Shown in pieces: positions 1-6,978 of a DNA stretch of 11,528 nucleotides (the stretch's first letter is position 1; every line of letters starts with the position of its first letter). Below the pieces are notes generated by a model. It made no database searches. It was not told the origin of the DNA and saw nothing but the letters and a program-made list of their open reading frames with translations. The DNA comes from Prevotellaceae bacterium. GTDB taxonomy: Bacteria; Bacteroidota; Bacteroidia; Bacteroidales; UBA932. Location: NCBI GenBank assembly GCA_031268055.1, contig JAIRXY010000184.1:1-11528 (forward strand), in the 5' to 3' direction. The position numbers and the translations under genes were made by a program.

Positions 1-195
1 GTGCGCCACATGCTGGATTTCCTCCCAAGCGAGCAGCGCGAAATCGTCCTGATGCGGTACTACCTGAACATGAGCTTCAAGGAAATTTCGGGGCTGCTCA
101 ACATCAACATCAACACCGCACTGGGGCGCATGCGGTATGCCATTATTAACATGCGAAAAATGGTGGAGAGTAGCAAAAAAACGCTCGTCGCGTAG
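1..195 (+). CDS. ECF-type RNA polymerase sigma factor, C-terminal fragment (5' end outside window)
   Basis: This is the last 64 residues of a sigma-70 family factor, which would direct RNA polymerase to a subset of promoters. The fragment is essentially region 4, the helix-turn-helix that reads the -35-like element. It starts with the LPSEQREIVLMRYY helix, continues through MSFKEISGLLNI, and ends with a recognition helix (NINTALGRMRYAIINMRK). The NTALGRMRYA segment is typical of Bacteroidetes ECF sigma factors. The GTG at base 1 is almost certainly an internal valine codon, because regions 2 and the linker must lie upstream. The gene ends with TAG and has a short basic tail. The next gene on the same strand starts 229 bases later and may belong to the same unit. 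The family assignment is firm; the regulon cannot be told from the sequence. Confidence 0.88.
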   Translation: MRHMLDFLPSEQREIVLMRYYLNMSFKEISGLLNININTALGRMRYAIINMRKMVESSKKTLVA

Positions 196-376
196 GCAGC
201 GCGGCTTTAGAGCGCCGGAAGCAAAAGCAAGGAGGCGCGCCACCATCTCGCGCTGACAAAATTGCGTCAGGCTGCCCATGTTTGCTATATGCTTAAATTC
301 ACAGCTTTATGAGTTAAAAGTTGAGGAGCGTGCATAATATTTGCAGGAAGTTGTTCGCTATGCTGCAAAAAAGTAC

Positions 377-384
377 TATCTTTA
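377..384 (+). promoter_or_regulatory. Weak Bacteroidetes-type -7 box before the 64-residue ORF
   Basis: TATCTTTA matches the TAnnTTTG consensus except for the last base. A TTG at 351-353 lies 23 bases upstream, slightly farther than the usual 19-21. A start near base 389 would leave a leader of about 36 bases before the ATG at 425. This is suggestive only. Confidence 0.3.
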
Positions 385-424
385 CTGCTTATTAACTATT
401 ATCAACTACTGATATTGCTCAGTC

Positions 425-619
425 ATGGATAATGCACGCCACTTATACAGCTGCCAATGCGATAAGCTTTTTCAAGAGCAGGACTTTCCCTTGGACACCG
501 ACATGCTGCCTGAGCTGACGGAAGAGGTGGAACGCTTGCTTGAGGAGCTGCAGCAGCAAGAGCTGGATGTTGACCAGCGCACGCTGCAAAACGTGCTGGA
601 ATACGCGCGTAAAGCGTAG
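425..619 (+). CDS. Small acidic protein of unknown function downstream of the ECF sigma gene
   Basis: A 64-residue cytoplasmic protein with no signal peptide or membrane segment. The middle is very rich in Glu, Leu and Gln (LTEEVERLLEELQQQELDVD), predicting a strongly helical acidic segment. The C-terminus ends in DQRTLQNVLEYARKA. Two cysteines lie near the N-terminus in YSCQCDK (residues 8-14), but without a second pair there is no obvious metal site. I do not recognise a named family. Small acidic proteins ending in a similar TLQNVLEY-like helix seem to accompany Bacteroidetes sigma factors, so it may be a sigma-associated modulator; that is inference from position and from memory. Evidence that it is a real gene is the clean ATG, a composition unlike random translation, a plausible -7 box upstream, and lack of a better competing frame. 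Confidence 0.6.
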   Translation: MDNARHLYSCQCDKLFQEQDFPLDTDMLPELTEEVERLLEELQQQELDVDQRTLQNVLEYARKA

Positions 620-802
620 CGGTTTTGCTGCGTTTTCCGCCGTAAATATGTTATATCCCTTCCCAAAAAAAGAAAGAAATCCCAATGACACGCTGAGCTA
701 AAAAAGCAAGCTGTCGGCAAGTGCAGACGGCAAGGCGGCGATGCCGGAGAAGGCCTCAGCCGCTTTAAAGCTAAGGCGTGCCGCGCAAAATAATTTTTTA
801 CA

Positions 803-1789
803 ATGTACCTCGTTATTACCCACGAAGATAAATTGGCTGATGTGCTGCTGCGCGACAGCAGGCTTATTGCCGTTGTAGACCGCTTGGGCGTAGAGCTGGG
901 CTTGGGCGAGAAAAGCGTGCGCGAAGTCTGCGCCGAATGTAAAATTGACGTGGATTTTTTCGTTGCCTTGCTCAACATCGTGAGCACGGAGCGCTACTAC
1001 CCTACTCAGCCGCTGCAGGCGCTGAGCGCGCTACAGCTCGTAGCCTACCTGCGCAGCACGCACAAGCGCTACCGCTGCGTGCAGCTGGGCATTATTCAGG
1101 CGCACATTGGACGGCTTGTAGCGTCGGGCGCTGCCAGCAAGCATTTGCAGCTGGTGGAGCAGACCTTTGGCGAGATGTCCCGCGAATTGCTGCGCTACTT
1201 CTCGGACTTGGAGGAAATGCTTTTTACCCACGTGCAGCGTCTGTACGCGTACTGCGTGCTGCAAGCGTCGGGGCAAACGCCGCCCGACGAGCCGGCAACG
1301 CCTGTTAACTTTCCGGCGTTGCAGCAGCGCTACCTGCTGGTATGCGCCAAGCTGCACGACGTCAACAACCTCCTCGTTAAGTACCTGACGGGCGCTTTTG
1401 ACCGAGCGCTGCGCAACGCCGTTATCTACCAGATTTCGGACATGAAAGCCGACCTGCACAGCTGCCTCAAGGTGCAAGAGCTGCTGCTCCTGCCTGCCAT
1501 GATACAGCTGCGCAGCACGCTGACCAACAAAAAGCTCGAGGAGGTATTTCGCTACAACAGCCAAACCATAGACCTTGTCGATGGAAAAGACCTCTCGGAG
1601 CGTGAGCGCGAAGTGTTGAGGTCAGTCGCGCAAGGCTTGAGCAGCAACATAATTGCAAAGCGGCTTGGCATTAGCGTGCACACGGTGCAGGCGCACCGCA
1701 AAAATATTACCGCCAAGCTTGGCGTAAAATCGGTATCGGCGCTCACCACGTATGCCATCATGCACGGCATAATTACCTCTGAAAATTAG
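803..1789 (+). CDS. LuxR-family regulator with ScdA_N-like and hemerythrin-like sensor region
   Basis: A 328-residue cytoplasmic regulator in three parts. Residues 10-60 resemble ScdA_N (DUF542) of RIC-type iron-sulfur repair proteins: the pattern (A)DVLLRDSRL..VVDRLGVELGLGEKSV.EVC is kept, but the usual Cys-Cys-Gly-Gly turn is LGLG (residues 32-35). Residues 80-240 form a helical bundle like hemerythrin. H87, E137/E138 and H185-D186 remain, but positions where the family usually has ligands appear replaced (Y131, L184, C221, Q225). Residues 264-325 are a complete GerE/LuxR helix-turn-helix, beginning LSEREREVLRSVAQGLS with recognition helix SVHTVQAHRKNI. The likely role is transcriptional control in response to redox, NO or another cue, but the loss of ligands makes metal sensing doubtful. 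The ATG at 803 is chosen because the N-terminal domain begins directly after it. The gene stands alone, 183 bases after the small ORF. The domain order is well supported; the signal is unknown. Confidence 0.85.
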   Translation: MYLVITHEDKLADVLLRDSRLIAVVDRLGVELGLGEKSVREVCAECKIDVDFFVALLNIVSTERYYPTQPLQALSALQLVAYLRSTHKRYRCVQLGIIQAHIGRLVASGAASKHLQLVEQTFGEMSRELLRYFSDLEEMLFTHVQRLYAYCVLQASGQTPPDEPATPVNFPALQQRYLLVCAKLHDVNNLLVKYLTGAFDRALRNAVIYQISDMKADLHSCLKVQELLLLPAMIQLRSTLTNKKLEEVFRYNSQTIDLVDGKDLSEREREVLRSVAQGLSSNIIAKRLGISVHTVQAHRKNITAKLGVKSVSALTTYAIMHGIITSEN

Positions 1790-1967
1790 ACGGTTTTTGG
1801 CTATTTCTTTTTTTGCGCTACCGTTATCTGAAACGCTTGAACAGAAAAACGATTTGTCCACGCCAACGGGCAATCGCAAAATTATCTTCAAAGGAATAGA
1901 GCAATCATACTGCTATGAAGAATGTAAAAAAGATGAATGGGATTAAAAAAAAACAACAAATAAAATT

Positions 1968-1975
1968 TATCTTTG
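1968..1975 (+). promoter_or_regulatory. TAnnTTTG -7 box almost on the recQ start
   Basis: TATCTTTG is a perfect match to the Bacteroidetes -7 consensus. It ends three bases before the recQ ATG at 1979, so transcription would begin at or just after the start codon. No TTTG element is visible at the expected -33 position. It could drive a leaderless message or be a chance match. Confidence 0.4.
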
Positions 1976-1978
1976 TGC

Positions 1979-3889
1979 ATGGTTGATTTCTCAAAAATAC
2001 TGTTTCAATATTGGGGACACCGCTCGTTTCGCGCGCTACAGGAGGAAGTGGTGCAGGCAGCATACGAGGGGCGCGACACGCTGGCGCTTATGCCCACGGG
2101 CGGCGGAAAATCGGTGTGCTTTCAGGTGCCCGCGCTGGCAAAGGAGGGCATTTGTCTGGTGGTTACGCCGCTCATTGCGCTCATGAAAGATCAGGTGGAG
2201 AATTTGCAAAAGAAAGGCATCAAAGCGCAGGCCGTCTACTCCGGCATGACTAACCGCGAGATTAAAATTGCGCTCGACGCCTGCCTGTACGGAGAGTGCA
2301 AGTTTCTGTACCTGTCGCCGGAGCGCTTGGGCACGGAGATCTTCCGGGCGCTTGTGCAGCACATGAATGTAAACCTTATCGCCATCGACGAGTCGCACTG
2401 CATCTCACAGTGGGGCTACGATTTTCGCCCATCGTACCTGAAGATTGCGGAGCTGCGCGACATCCTCCCCGACGTGCCGGTGCTGGCGCTCACCGCCACC
2501 GCTACGCCTGAGGTGGCGCAGGACATCATGGAGCGCCTCCGCTTTCGCGAAAAAAATCTTCTCAAGAAAAGCTTTGAGCGGAAAAACTTAGTCTACGTGG
2601 TGCGCCAAACCGAAGATAAGCGCAAGGAGCTGCTCAAGATTGCCGCGGCCGTTCCCGGCACGGCGGTGGTGTACGTGCGCACGCGCGGGGCAACAGCAGA
2701 TGTGGCGAGCTTTCTGCGCGAAAACGGCTTTTCGGCCGACTCCTACCACGGGGGCATGGGCAACGAGGAGCGTAGCCGCAAGCAGGACGAGTGGAAAAGC
2801 GGCGCAACGCGCATCATGGTGGCAACCAACGCATTCGGCATGGGCATTGACAAGGCCGACGTGCGCTGGGTAGTGCACATGGAGCTGCCCGATTCGCTTG
2901 AGGCATACTATCAGGAGGCGGGGCGCGCCGGTCGCGACGAAAAAAAGGCCTACGCCGTGCTGCTCTACAACAACATGGATAAGGCGTCGATGGACAAGCG
3001 GTACGCCGTTGCCTTCCCGCCGATAGAAGAAATAAAGCGCGTGTACCATGCGCTGGGCAGCTACCTGCAAATCCCCACGGGGACAGGGCGCGACACGGTG
3101 TACGACTTCAACATGCGCGACTTCTGCACAACGTACAAAATACACTCGCTCACGGTGTACAGCGCGCTACAATTCTTGCAGCGCGACGGCTACATAGAGC
3201 TCACCGACGAGCTCAACAACCCCTCGCGCATTATGTTTACGGTTGACCGCGACGAGCTCTACAAGGTGCAGGTTGCCAACCCCTCGCTGGACTTAGTGAT
3301 AAAAGCGCTGCTGCGCGCCTACAGCGGGCTGTTCTCGCAGTACTGCCCAATGGACGAAGCGTACATTGCGCACGCCATTAACCTCACGCCAAGCGACGTG
3401 TACAGCGCCATGCGCAAGTTAGCGCAGATGAAAATCCTATCGTACATTCCACGCAAAAAAACGCCCTTAATTATCTACACAGAGGATAGGCTCGACGATA
3501 AAAACCTGCGGATTACCAAAGAGAACTACGCCGACCGGAAAGCGCGCTATGTTAGGCGCACCGAGCACATGCTTACCTACGCCTCGAGCAGCGCCAAGTG
3601 CCGCAGCCAGCAGCTGCTGGCCTACTTTGGCGAAACCGACAGCTACCGATGCGGGCAATGCGATGTATGCCTTGAGCGCAACGAGCTCGACATGAGCAAG
3701 TACGAATTTGACGAGCTGCTGGCGCACATCAAAAAGCAGCTGAGCGAGCAACCGCTGAGCCTTGAAAATCTGGTAGATACGCTTCCGCAAAAGGCCGAAA
3801 AAATGCTCAAGGTTGCGCGGTGGCTGCTCGACAACGGCAAGATTAAGGAAAAATCAGGCGGCCTAAGCTGGGCAGGCGGGGAAAAGTAG
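1979..3889 (+). CDS. recQ: ATP-dependent DNA helicase RecQ (form lacking HRDC)
   Basis: A 636-residue 3'-5' superfamily 2 helicase acting in recombination and replication-fork repair. Motif 0 is FRALQEEVV (17-25), motif I MPTGGGKS (38-45, K44), motif II DESH (137-140), then the aromatic-rich loop SQWGYDFRP (143-151), motif III LTATAT (171-176), motif V ATNAFGMGIDK (282-292) and motif VI QEAGRAGRD (312-320). The RecQ-specific zinc site is intact (C541, C558, C561, C564), followed by a winged-helix region. The last 70 residues do not look like an HRDC domain. This shortened type without HRDC occurs in Bacteroidetes, often beside a second RecQ. The ATG at 1979 is preferred over the in-frame TTG at 1973; the next internal Met (M38) is already in motif I. 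The gene stands alone and ends at a strong terminator. Confidence 0.96.
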   Translation: MVDFSKILFQYWGHRSFRALQEEVVQAAYEGRDTLALMPTGGGKSVCFQVPALAKEGICLVVTPLIALMKDQVENLQKKGIKAQAVYSGMTNREIKIALDACLYGECKFLYLSPERLGTEIFRALVQHMNVNLIAIDESHCISQWGYDFRPSYLKIAELRDILPDVPVLALTATATPEVAQDIMERLRFREKNLLKKSFERKNLVYVVRQTEDKRKELLKIAAAVPGTAVVYVRTRGATADVASFLRENGFSADSYHGGMGNEERSRKQDEWKSGATRIMVATNAFGMGIDKADVRWVVHMELPDSLEAYYQEAGRAGRDEKKAYAVLLYNNMDKASMDKRYAVAFPPIEEIKRVYHALGSYLQIPTGTGRDTVYDFNMRDFCTTYKIHSLTVYSALQFLQRDGYIELTDELNNPSRIMFTVDRDELYKVQVANPSLDLVIKALLRAYSGLFSQYCPMDEAYIAHAINLTPSDVYSAMRKLAQMKILSYIPRKKTPLIIYTEDRLDDKNLRITKENYADRKARYVRRTEHMLTYASSSAKCRSQQLLAYFGETDSYRCGQCDVCLERNELDMSKYEFDELLAHIKKQLSEQPLSLENLVDTLPQKAEKMLKVARWLLDNGKIKEKSGGLSWAGGEK

Positions 3890-3969
3890 ATTTTTTGCTG
3901 CGCCCCCTCTCCCCTACCCGCCCCAAGAGAGGCGCCCTGCTTGCCGGACAAATGGCTATTTTCCAACAA

Positions 3970-4014
3970 AAAGTCCGGGCTACAAGAGCAACCCGGACTT
4001 TCCTGTCTTTTTTT
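3970..4014. terminator. Bidirectional intrinsic terminator between recQ and the convergent barrel-protein gene
   Basis: A perfect 10-base stem, AAAGTCCGGG (3970-3979) with CCCGGACTTT (3992-4001), encloses a 12-base loop. On the plus strand it is followed by a T run (4008-4014). Read on the minus strand, the stem ends in a run of five T residues. It therefore serves both recQ and the gene ending at 4040. A weaker GC-rich imperfect hairpin lies just before it (about 3900-3935) without a T run. Confidence 0.85.
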
Positions 4015-4039
4015 GGCGTGCTACGCGTCTTTATTTTTA

Positions 4040-4867
4040 TTAGAAATAGAATAGCATAAAGATATTTCCGCCAACCAGCGTCTTAACGCCAAAGGAGCTG
4101 GCCAAATCGCCTACATTCCTTGACCTTACCGTAAATTCGTTCACTGCGCCGTTCTCAACCCGCTGGCGGGTAAGCTCATCCTGTCCATGCGTGGAGGCTG
4201 CAAGAGCGAGGTTTAGCTCTCCGCCCAGCGACAGGTGGCTGGCAACGAAGTACTCAACGCCAACAAAAGCGCCCAAGCTAAACCTAAAATCCATTCCTCG
4301 CTTATTTTTTATGCTGCGCCCATTCTGAGCGCCGGCAAAGCTGGCCGAAGAAGGCGTAGGGTTGGCTACGGTCATGGGGTTGCCATACTCGTAGGCGGTC
4401 TTGCCGCGGCCTAAGCCAAAGCCAAGCTCGCCACCCCAAAATCCTTGCACGCGCCCGTGGCCACGGCGAAGCTCGTAGCCTAAGTAGAGCTCAACGTCCG
4501 TGCGGACGTTCTTCATATTGTCAACGACGGTAGCGCTGGGGTTGGACGCAAAAACCTCATCGTTCCGTACGCTCTCCTTGAAAGACTCTCTGTAGGCGTT
4601 AAGCTTCAGCTTGGCGCGAATAGCGCGGTTGTCCTTCAGAAAGTACTTGCCGTAGAAGCCTTGGTCTTTGAGGCCAAAAGTGGGAGCCGTAGCCCCGCCG
4701 TTAGAGAGCAGCGCTCCGGCGTAGGTCAAAAATGGGGTTGCGTCCACGCCCAGCGAGTAGTCGCCGGCCACCGGCAGGTAGCTCCGTTTTTCCGGCTCCG
4801 ACTCCTGCGCCACAGCGGTAGCCGCCATGCAAAGGTACAGGGAAAATAATATTCCTATTTTCTTCAT
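4040..4867 (-). CDS. Outer-membrane beta-barrel protein
   Basis: A 275-residue protein with a signal peptide (residues 1-20, cleavage AVA|QE), so the mature form is about 255 residues. After a short polar linker, alternating hydrophobic/polar strands start at GDYSLGVDATPFLTY (35-49) and recur through the protein: RAIRAKLKLNAY, VELYLGYELRR, GFWGGELGFGLG, FRFSLGAFVGVEYFV, LSLGGELNLAL. The last residues, NIFMLFYF, end in Phe as expected for the terminal beta-signal of outer-membrane barrels. The start GDYSLGVD..PFL followed by YGKYFLKDN.A.RAK resembles a Bacteroidetes barrel family of about 250-290 residues with no known substrate. It lies 62 bases downstream of the lipoprotein gene on the same strand, so the two are probably co-transcribed and may work together at the surface. 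The location is well supported; the function is unknown. Confidence 0.8.
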   Translation of the reverse strand: MKKIGILFSLYLCMAATAVAQESEPEKRSYLPVAGDYSLGVDATPFLTYAGALLSNGGATAPTFGLKDQGFYGKYFLKDNRAIRAKLKLNAYRESFKESVRNDEVFASNPSATVVDNMKNVRTDVELYLGYELRRGHGRVQGFWGGELGFGLGRGKTAYEYGNPMTVANPTPSSASFAGAQNGRSIKNKRGMDFRFSLGAFVGVEYFVASHLSLGGELNLALAASTHGQDELTRQRVENGAVNEFTVRSRNVGDLASSFGVKTLVGGNIFMLFYF

Positions 4868-4929
4868 TGTGTATTGTCTTATTAATTTTTAGATGTAAAA
4901 TTCTATGCTATGCAAATGCCGACCGGTTT

Positions 4930-5445
4930 TTACACTTCGTCGCCGGAGCTCTTGCTGGGGGTAAAAACGCCAACAACCGTGTCGGAGATCTTTTCCTGAT
5001 CTATCTTTACGCGCTGGTCGGCGATGCTAAACCTCCATGTTCCGGCAACCTCCTTGCTGCTTCCGCCAACCGTTTCCGTGCGCTTACCCTTCAGGTCGTT
5101 TACGGTAAACGAGACGCTAACCCCAGCTTCGGTGGCGGGCACCTGTATTGCGAACTCGCCCTTGCTGTTGGTTGTGGTTGCTCTGGAGATTGCTCCGCTG
5201 GTAGCGCCTGCGCCGGAGCTCAAATCGCTGTAAGAAATGGTTGCAATAATAGCTACACCGGCAGCGCCTGTGTACTTCTGCTTTGCTGCGGTGAGGTCGT
5301 CGTTCACCAGCAGCGTACCGTAAATGGTAGCCTGCCTTTCCGGAGCGTCATACGTCAGCGGTTTTGCGGGATCTTCCTTTGTGCAAGAAGCGCCAAACGT
5401 CAGTACGGCTGCAAATGCCAATACGTTAAAAAAAATTCTCTTCAT
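4930..5445 (-). CDS. Predicted surface-exposed lipoprotein with one beta-sandwich domain
   Basis: A 171-residue protein starting MKRIFFNVLAFAAVL, a type II signal peptide ending TFGAS|C with the lipidated cysteine at 21. The residues after it, TKED, fit the acidic lipoprotein export signal that sends Bacteroidetes lipoproteins to the cell surface. Residues 38-125 alternate like a beta-sandwich: ATIYGTLLV, GVAIIATISY, a Ser/Thr/Gly/Ala-rich loop (72-95), then SKGEFAIQVPA and VSVSFTVNDL. This resembles carboxypeptidase-regulatory-like or Ig-like domains, without catalytic residues. The reading frame could start 23 codons earlier at 5514, but that adds an aromatic, cysteine-containing stretch in front of the signal peptide, and the -7 box at 5492-5499 lies inside it, so 5445 is chosen. 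It is first in a likely operon with the barrel protein. Function is unknown. Confidence 0.78.
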   Translation of the reverse strand: MKRIFFNVLAFAAVLTFGASCTKEDPAKPLTYDAPERQATIYGTLLVNDDLTAAKQKYTGAAGVAIIATISYSDLSSGAGATSGAISRATTTNSKGEFAIQVPATEAGVSVSFTVNDLKGKRTETVGGSSKEVAGTWRFSIADQRVKIDQEKISDTVVGVFTPSKSSGDEV

Positions 5446-5491
5446 TTTCAATTTTGTTTTTTTGTTATACATAAAATGATAAATCGAAATA

Positions 5492-5499
5492 CAAAAGTA
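5492..5499 (-). promoter_or_regulatory. TAnnTTTG -7 box for the lipoprotein/barrel operon
   Basis: On the minus strand this reads TACTTTTG, a full match to TAnnTTTG. A TTTG (5526-5523) lies 23 bases upstream, slightly beyond the usual spacing. Predicted transcription from about 5487 gives a leader of roughly 40 bases before the ATG at 5445, which supports that start. Confidence 0.5.
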
Positions 5500-5566
5500 G
5501 CAATTAGAATACAAATTGATACCAAAACGAGCATTTTTATGACAATTTCACCCGATTAAACAAAAG

Positions 5567-5634
5567 CTTTACAGAGAGCTATGGAGGCTTTTACAGAGAG
5601 GCACAGGGGGTTCGCAGAAAACCACGGAGGGAAC
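5567..5634. repeat. Degenerate ACAGAGAG-type tandem repeat
   Basis: Three imperfect units of about 21-23 bases follow one another. CTTTACAGAGAG (5567-5578) recurs as CTTTTACAGAGAG (5588-5600), followed by the related GCACAGGGGG and then GCAGAAAACCACGGAGGG. Similar CACAGAG/CACGGAG strings are common between genes in many environmental bacteria and are not coding. Function is unknown. Confidence 0.5.
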
Positions 5635-5666
5635 TTGCAAATTATACTTCATGCAGCATAAATTTG
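5635..5666 (+). promoter_or_regulatory. Promoter-like TTG-N21-TAAATTTG far upstream of pyrB
   Basis: TTG (5635-5637) and TAAATTTG (5659-5666) match both elements of the Bacteroidetes consensus with acceptable spacing. Predicted start is near 5672, about 390 bases before pyrB, with no convincing ORF between. It could make a long pyrB leader or a small RNA, or be chance in AT-rich DNA. Confidence 0.35.
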
Positions 5667-5758
5667 TGCATAGCTATATTGTCATTATATTTTGGAAACT
5701 ATTACTCTTAATTTTACGAATGCTTAACGTGATATGTTTACAAATAATCATAGCATCT

Positions 5759-5808
5759 GAAAGGGTGCAATCCAAACGATGAACTTTTTTATCGGACAAT
5801 AATGATTC
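5759..5808 (+). repeat. Dispersed repeat, copy A (both modules)
   Basis: Two modules lie here: GAAAGGGTGCAATCCAA (5759-5775) and a TATCGGACAATAATGATTC segment preceded by six T (5785-5808). Both recur, in the same order on the opposite strand, at 11401-11331, with 16 of 17 matching bases in the first module. The second module alone recurs at 9110-9135 and 11221-11246. Confidence 0.65.
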
Positions 5809-5973
5809 AAAATTCAAAATTTCTTTCAGCCCATTTCTCAGGTTGGCAAGGCGTCAGCGGATAAAGGGAGGATTTATTCGTAATTCGTAATTTCTAATTC
5901 CTAATTAAAAAAGTTTTTGTCCGCTCGCCCTAAAAAAAATGCTAATCGTAGCCATCAGATTTGAAATTATGCT

Positions 5974-5981
5974 TATCTTTG
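5974..5981 (+). promoter_or_regulatory. TAnnTTTG -7 box upstream of pyrBI
   Basis: TATCTTTG matches the consensus perfectly. Transcription from about 5987 would give a 75-base leader to the pyrB ATG. No TTTG is seen at the proper -33 distance. The leader contains a small inverted repeat (GCGTT at 6002-6006, AACGC at 6015-6019) without a T run. Confidence 0.5.
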
Positions 5982-6061
5982 GGAGTTTATCGGGGCAACC
6001 TGCGTTTGAATTTGAACGCTGGGAAGGCCGAAAGTCTTAACTGTTGAATCGTTGAAAAGAA

Positions 6062-6961
6062 ATGCAAAGCTTAGTTTCCATTACTGATTTTTCCAAGCAG
6101 GATATTCTTCAGGCGCTGGAGCGCGCCGCAGAGTTTGAGGCTAACCCCAACCAGCCTCTGCTTAGCGGAAAGGTGGTAGCCACGCTGTTTTTTGAGCCTT
6201 CCACGCGCACGCGCCTAAGCTTCGAAACGGCCATCAACCGCCTTGGCGGGCGCATCATTGGCTTCTCCGACGCCAGCAGCACCAGCATCAGCAAGGGCGA
6301 AACGCTCAAGGATACCATCATGATGGTGGCCAACTATGCCGACCTCATTGTCATGCGGCATCCGCTCGAGGGCGCAGCGCGGTACGCCGCCGAAATCTCC
6401 CGCGTACCCATCATCAACGCCGGCGACGGCGCTAACCAGCACCCCACGCAAACGCTCCTCGACCTCTACTCCATACAAAAAACGCAGGGCACGCTTCACG
6501 GCCTCAACATCGCTATGGTGGGCGACCTCAAGTATGGCCGCACGGTGCACTCGCTGCTGCAGGCCATGAGCTTGTTCAACACACACTTCAACTTTATTGC
6601 GCCGCAAGAGCTTGCCATGCCGAAGGAGTACAAGCAGCTGCTCAAAAGCCGCAATATTGCCTACGAGGAGCACTCCGAGCTGGCCGAGCACATCGGCGAG
6701 GCCGATATTATCTACATGACAAGGGTGCAGCGCGAGCGATTTCTCGACCCAATAGAGTACGAGCGGGTGAAAAATGTGTACGTGCTCCACAACAAAATGC
6801 TCCAAGATACCAAGCCCAACGTGAAAATCCTGCACCCTCTTCCCCGCGTCAACGAAATAAGCGCCGACGTGGACGACAACCCCAAGGCCTACTACTTTGC
6901 GCAAGCCGGAAACGGCGTGTTTGCGCGCATGGCCGCAATCTGCAAGCTGCTGAGCTACTAA
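6062..6961 (+). CDS. pyrB: Aspartate carbamoyltransferase, catalytic subunit
   Basis: A 299-residue cytoplasmic enzyme joining carbamoyl phosphate and L-aspartate to N-carbamoyl-L-aspartate, the committed step of pyrimidine synthesis. The carbamoyl phosphate signature [13 protein letters not shown] is at 43-55. The swinging 80s loop is [14 protein letters not shown] (72-85, with S75 and K78 in the region of the E. coli Ser80/Lys84 residues). MRHPLEG (98-104), [15 protein letters not shown] (121-135, H127), GRTVHSL (159-165), MTRVQ.ER (219-226) and HPLPRV (258-263) supply the remaining substrate contacts. Length is close to E. coli PyrB (311). It is followed after 17 bases by pyrI, so the holoenzyme is the class with separate catalytic and regulatory chains. 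No attenuator is visible, so regulation is likely allosteric through PyrI, plus promoter control. All key residues seem present. Confidence 0.97.
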   Translation: MQSLVSITDFSKQDILQALERAAEFEANPNQPLLSGKVVATLFFEPSTRTRLSFETAINRLGGRIIGFSDASSTSISKGETLKDTIMMVANYADLIVMRHPLEGAARYAAEISRVPIINAGDGANQHPTQTLLDLYSIQKTQGTLHGLNIAMVGDLKYGRTVHSLLQAMSLFNTHFNFIAPQELAMPKEYKQLLKSRNIAYEEHSELAEHIGEADIIYMTRVQRERFLDPIEYERVKNVYVLHNKMLQDTKPNVKILHPLPRVNEISADVDDNPKAYYFAQAGNGVFARMAAICKLLSY

Positions 6962-6978
6962 AATTTGAATTTATCGTT

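Larger units (their letters stand above)
5515..6061. other. 547-base gene-free region between the lipoprotein gene and pyrB
   Basis: No credible coding region is present in either direction; the longest start-to-stop string I noted on the plus strand is a 20-codon one at 5720-5782. The region is AT-rich and holds ACAGAGAG repeats (5567-5634), a promoter-like TTG-N21-TAAATTTG (5635-5666), one copy of the dispersed repeat (5759-5808), a run of near-identical TAATT words (5880-5905) and the -7 box nearest pyrB (5974-5981). I see no tRNA and no hairpin followed by T residues that would act as a pyrimidine attenuator. Confidence 0.7.

Noticed and set aside
732..766. Terminator hairpin before the LuxR gene
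   Set aside because: An imperfect GC-rich hairpin (GCGGC/GCCGC with internal GCC/GGC) can be drawn, but only three T follow and the stem has a large interrupted loop.
472..987. Minus-strand open frame of 171 codons spanning the small ORF and the start of the LuxR gene
   Set aside because: Its translation is dominated by Ser, Arg and Cys strings typical of a shadow frame, and it overlaps two better genes.
1915..1986. 23-codon plus-strand ORF overlapping the recQ start
   Set aside because: Lys-rich product of an A-rich tract, with the -7 box inside it; no sign of selection for coding.
4867..5559. Plus-strand open frame of 230 codons opposite the lipoprotein gene
   Set aside because: The opposite strand encodes a convincing signal peptide, lipobox and beta-sandwich; the antisense translation is Cys-rich and without motifs.
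5982..6061. Pyrimidine attenuator or riboswitch in the pyrB leader
   Set aside because: Only a 5-base inverted repeat without a T run is present; no terminator/antiterminator pair could be drawn.
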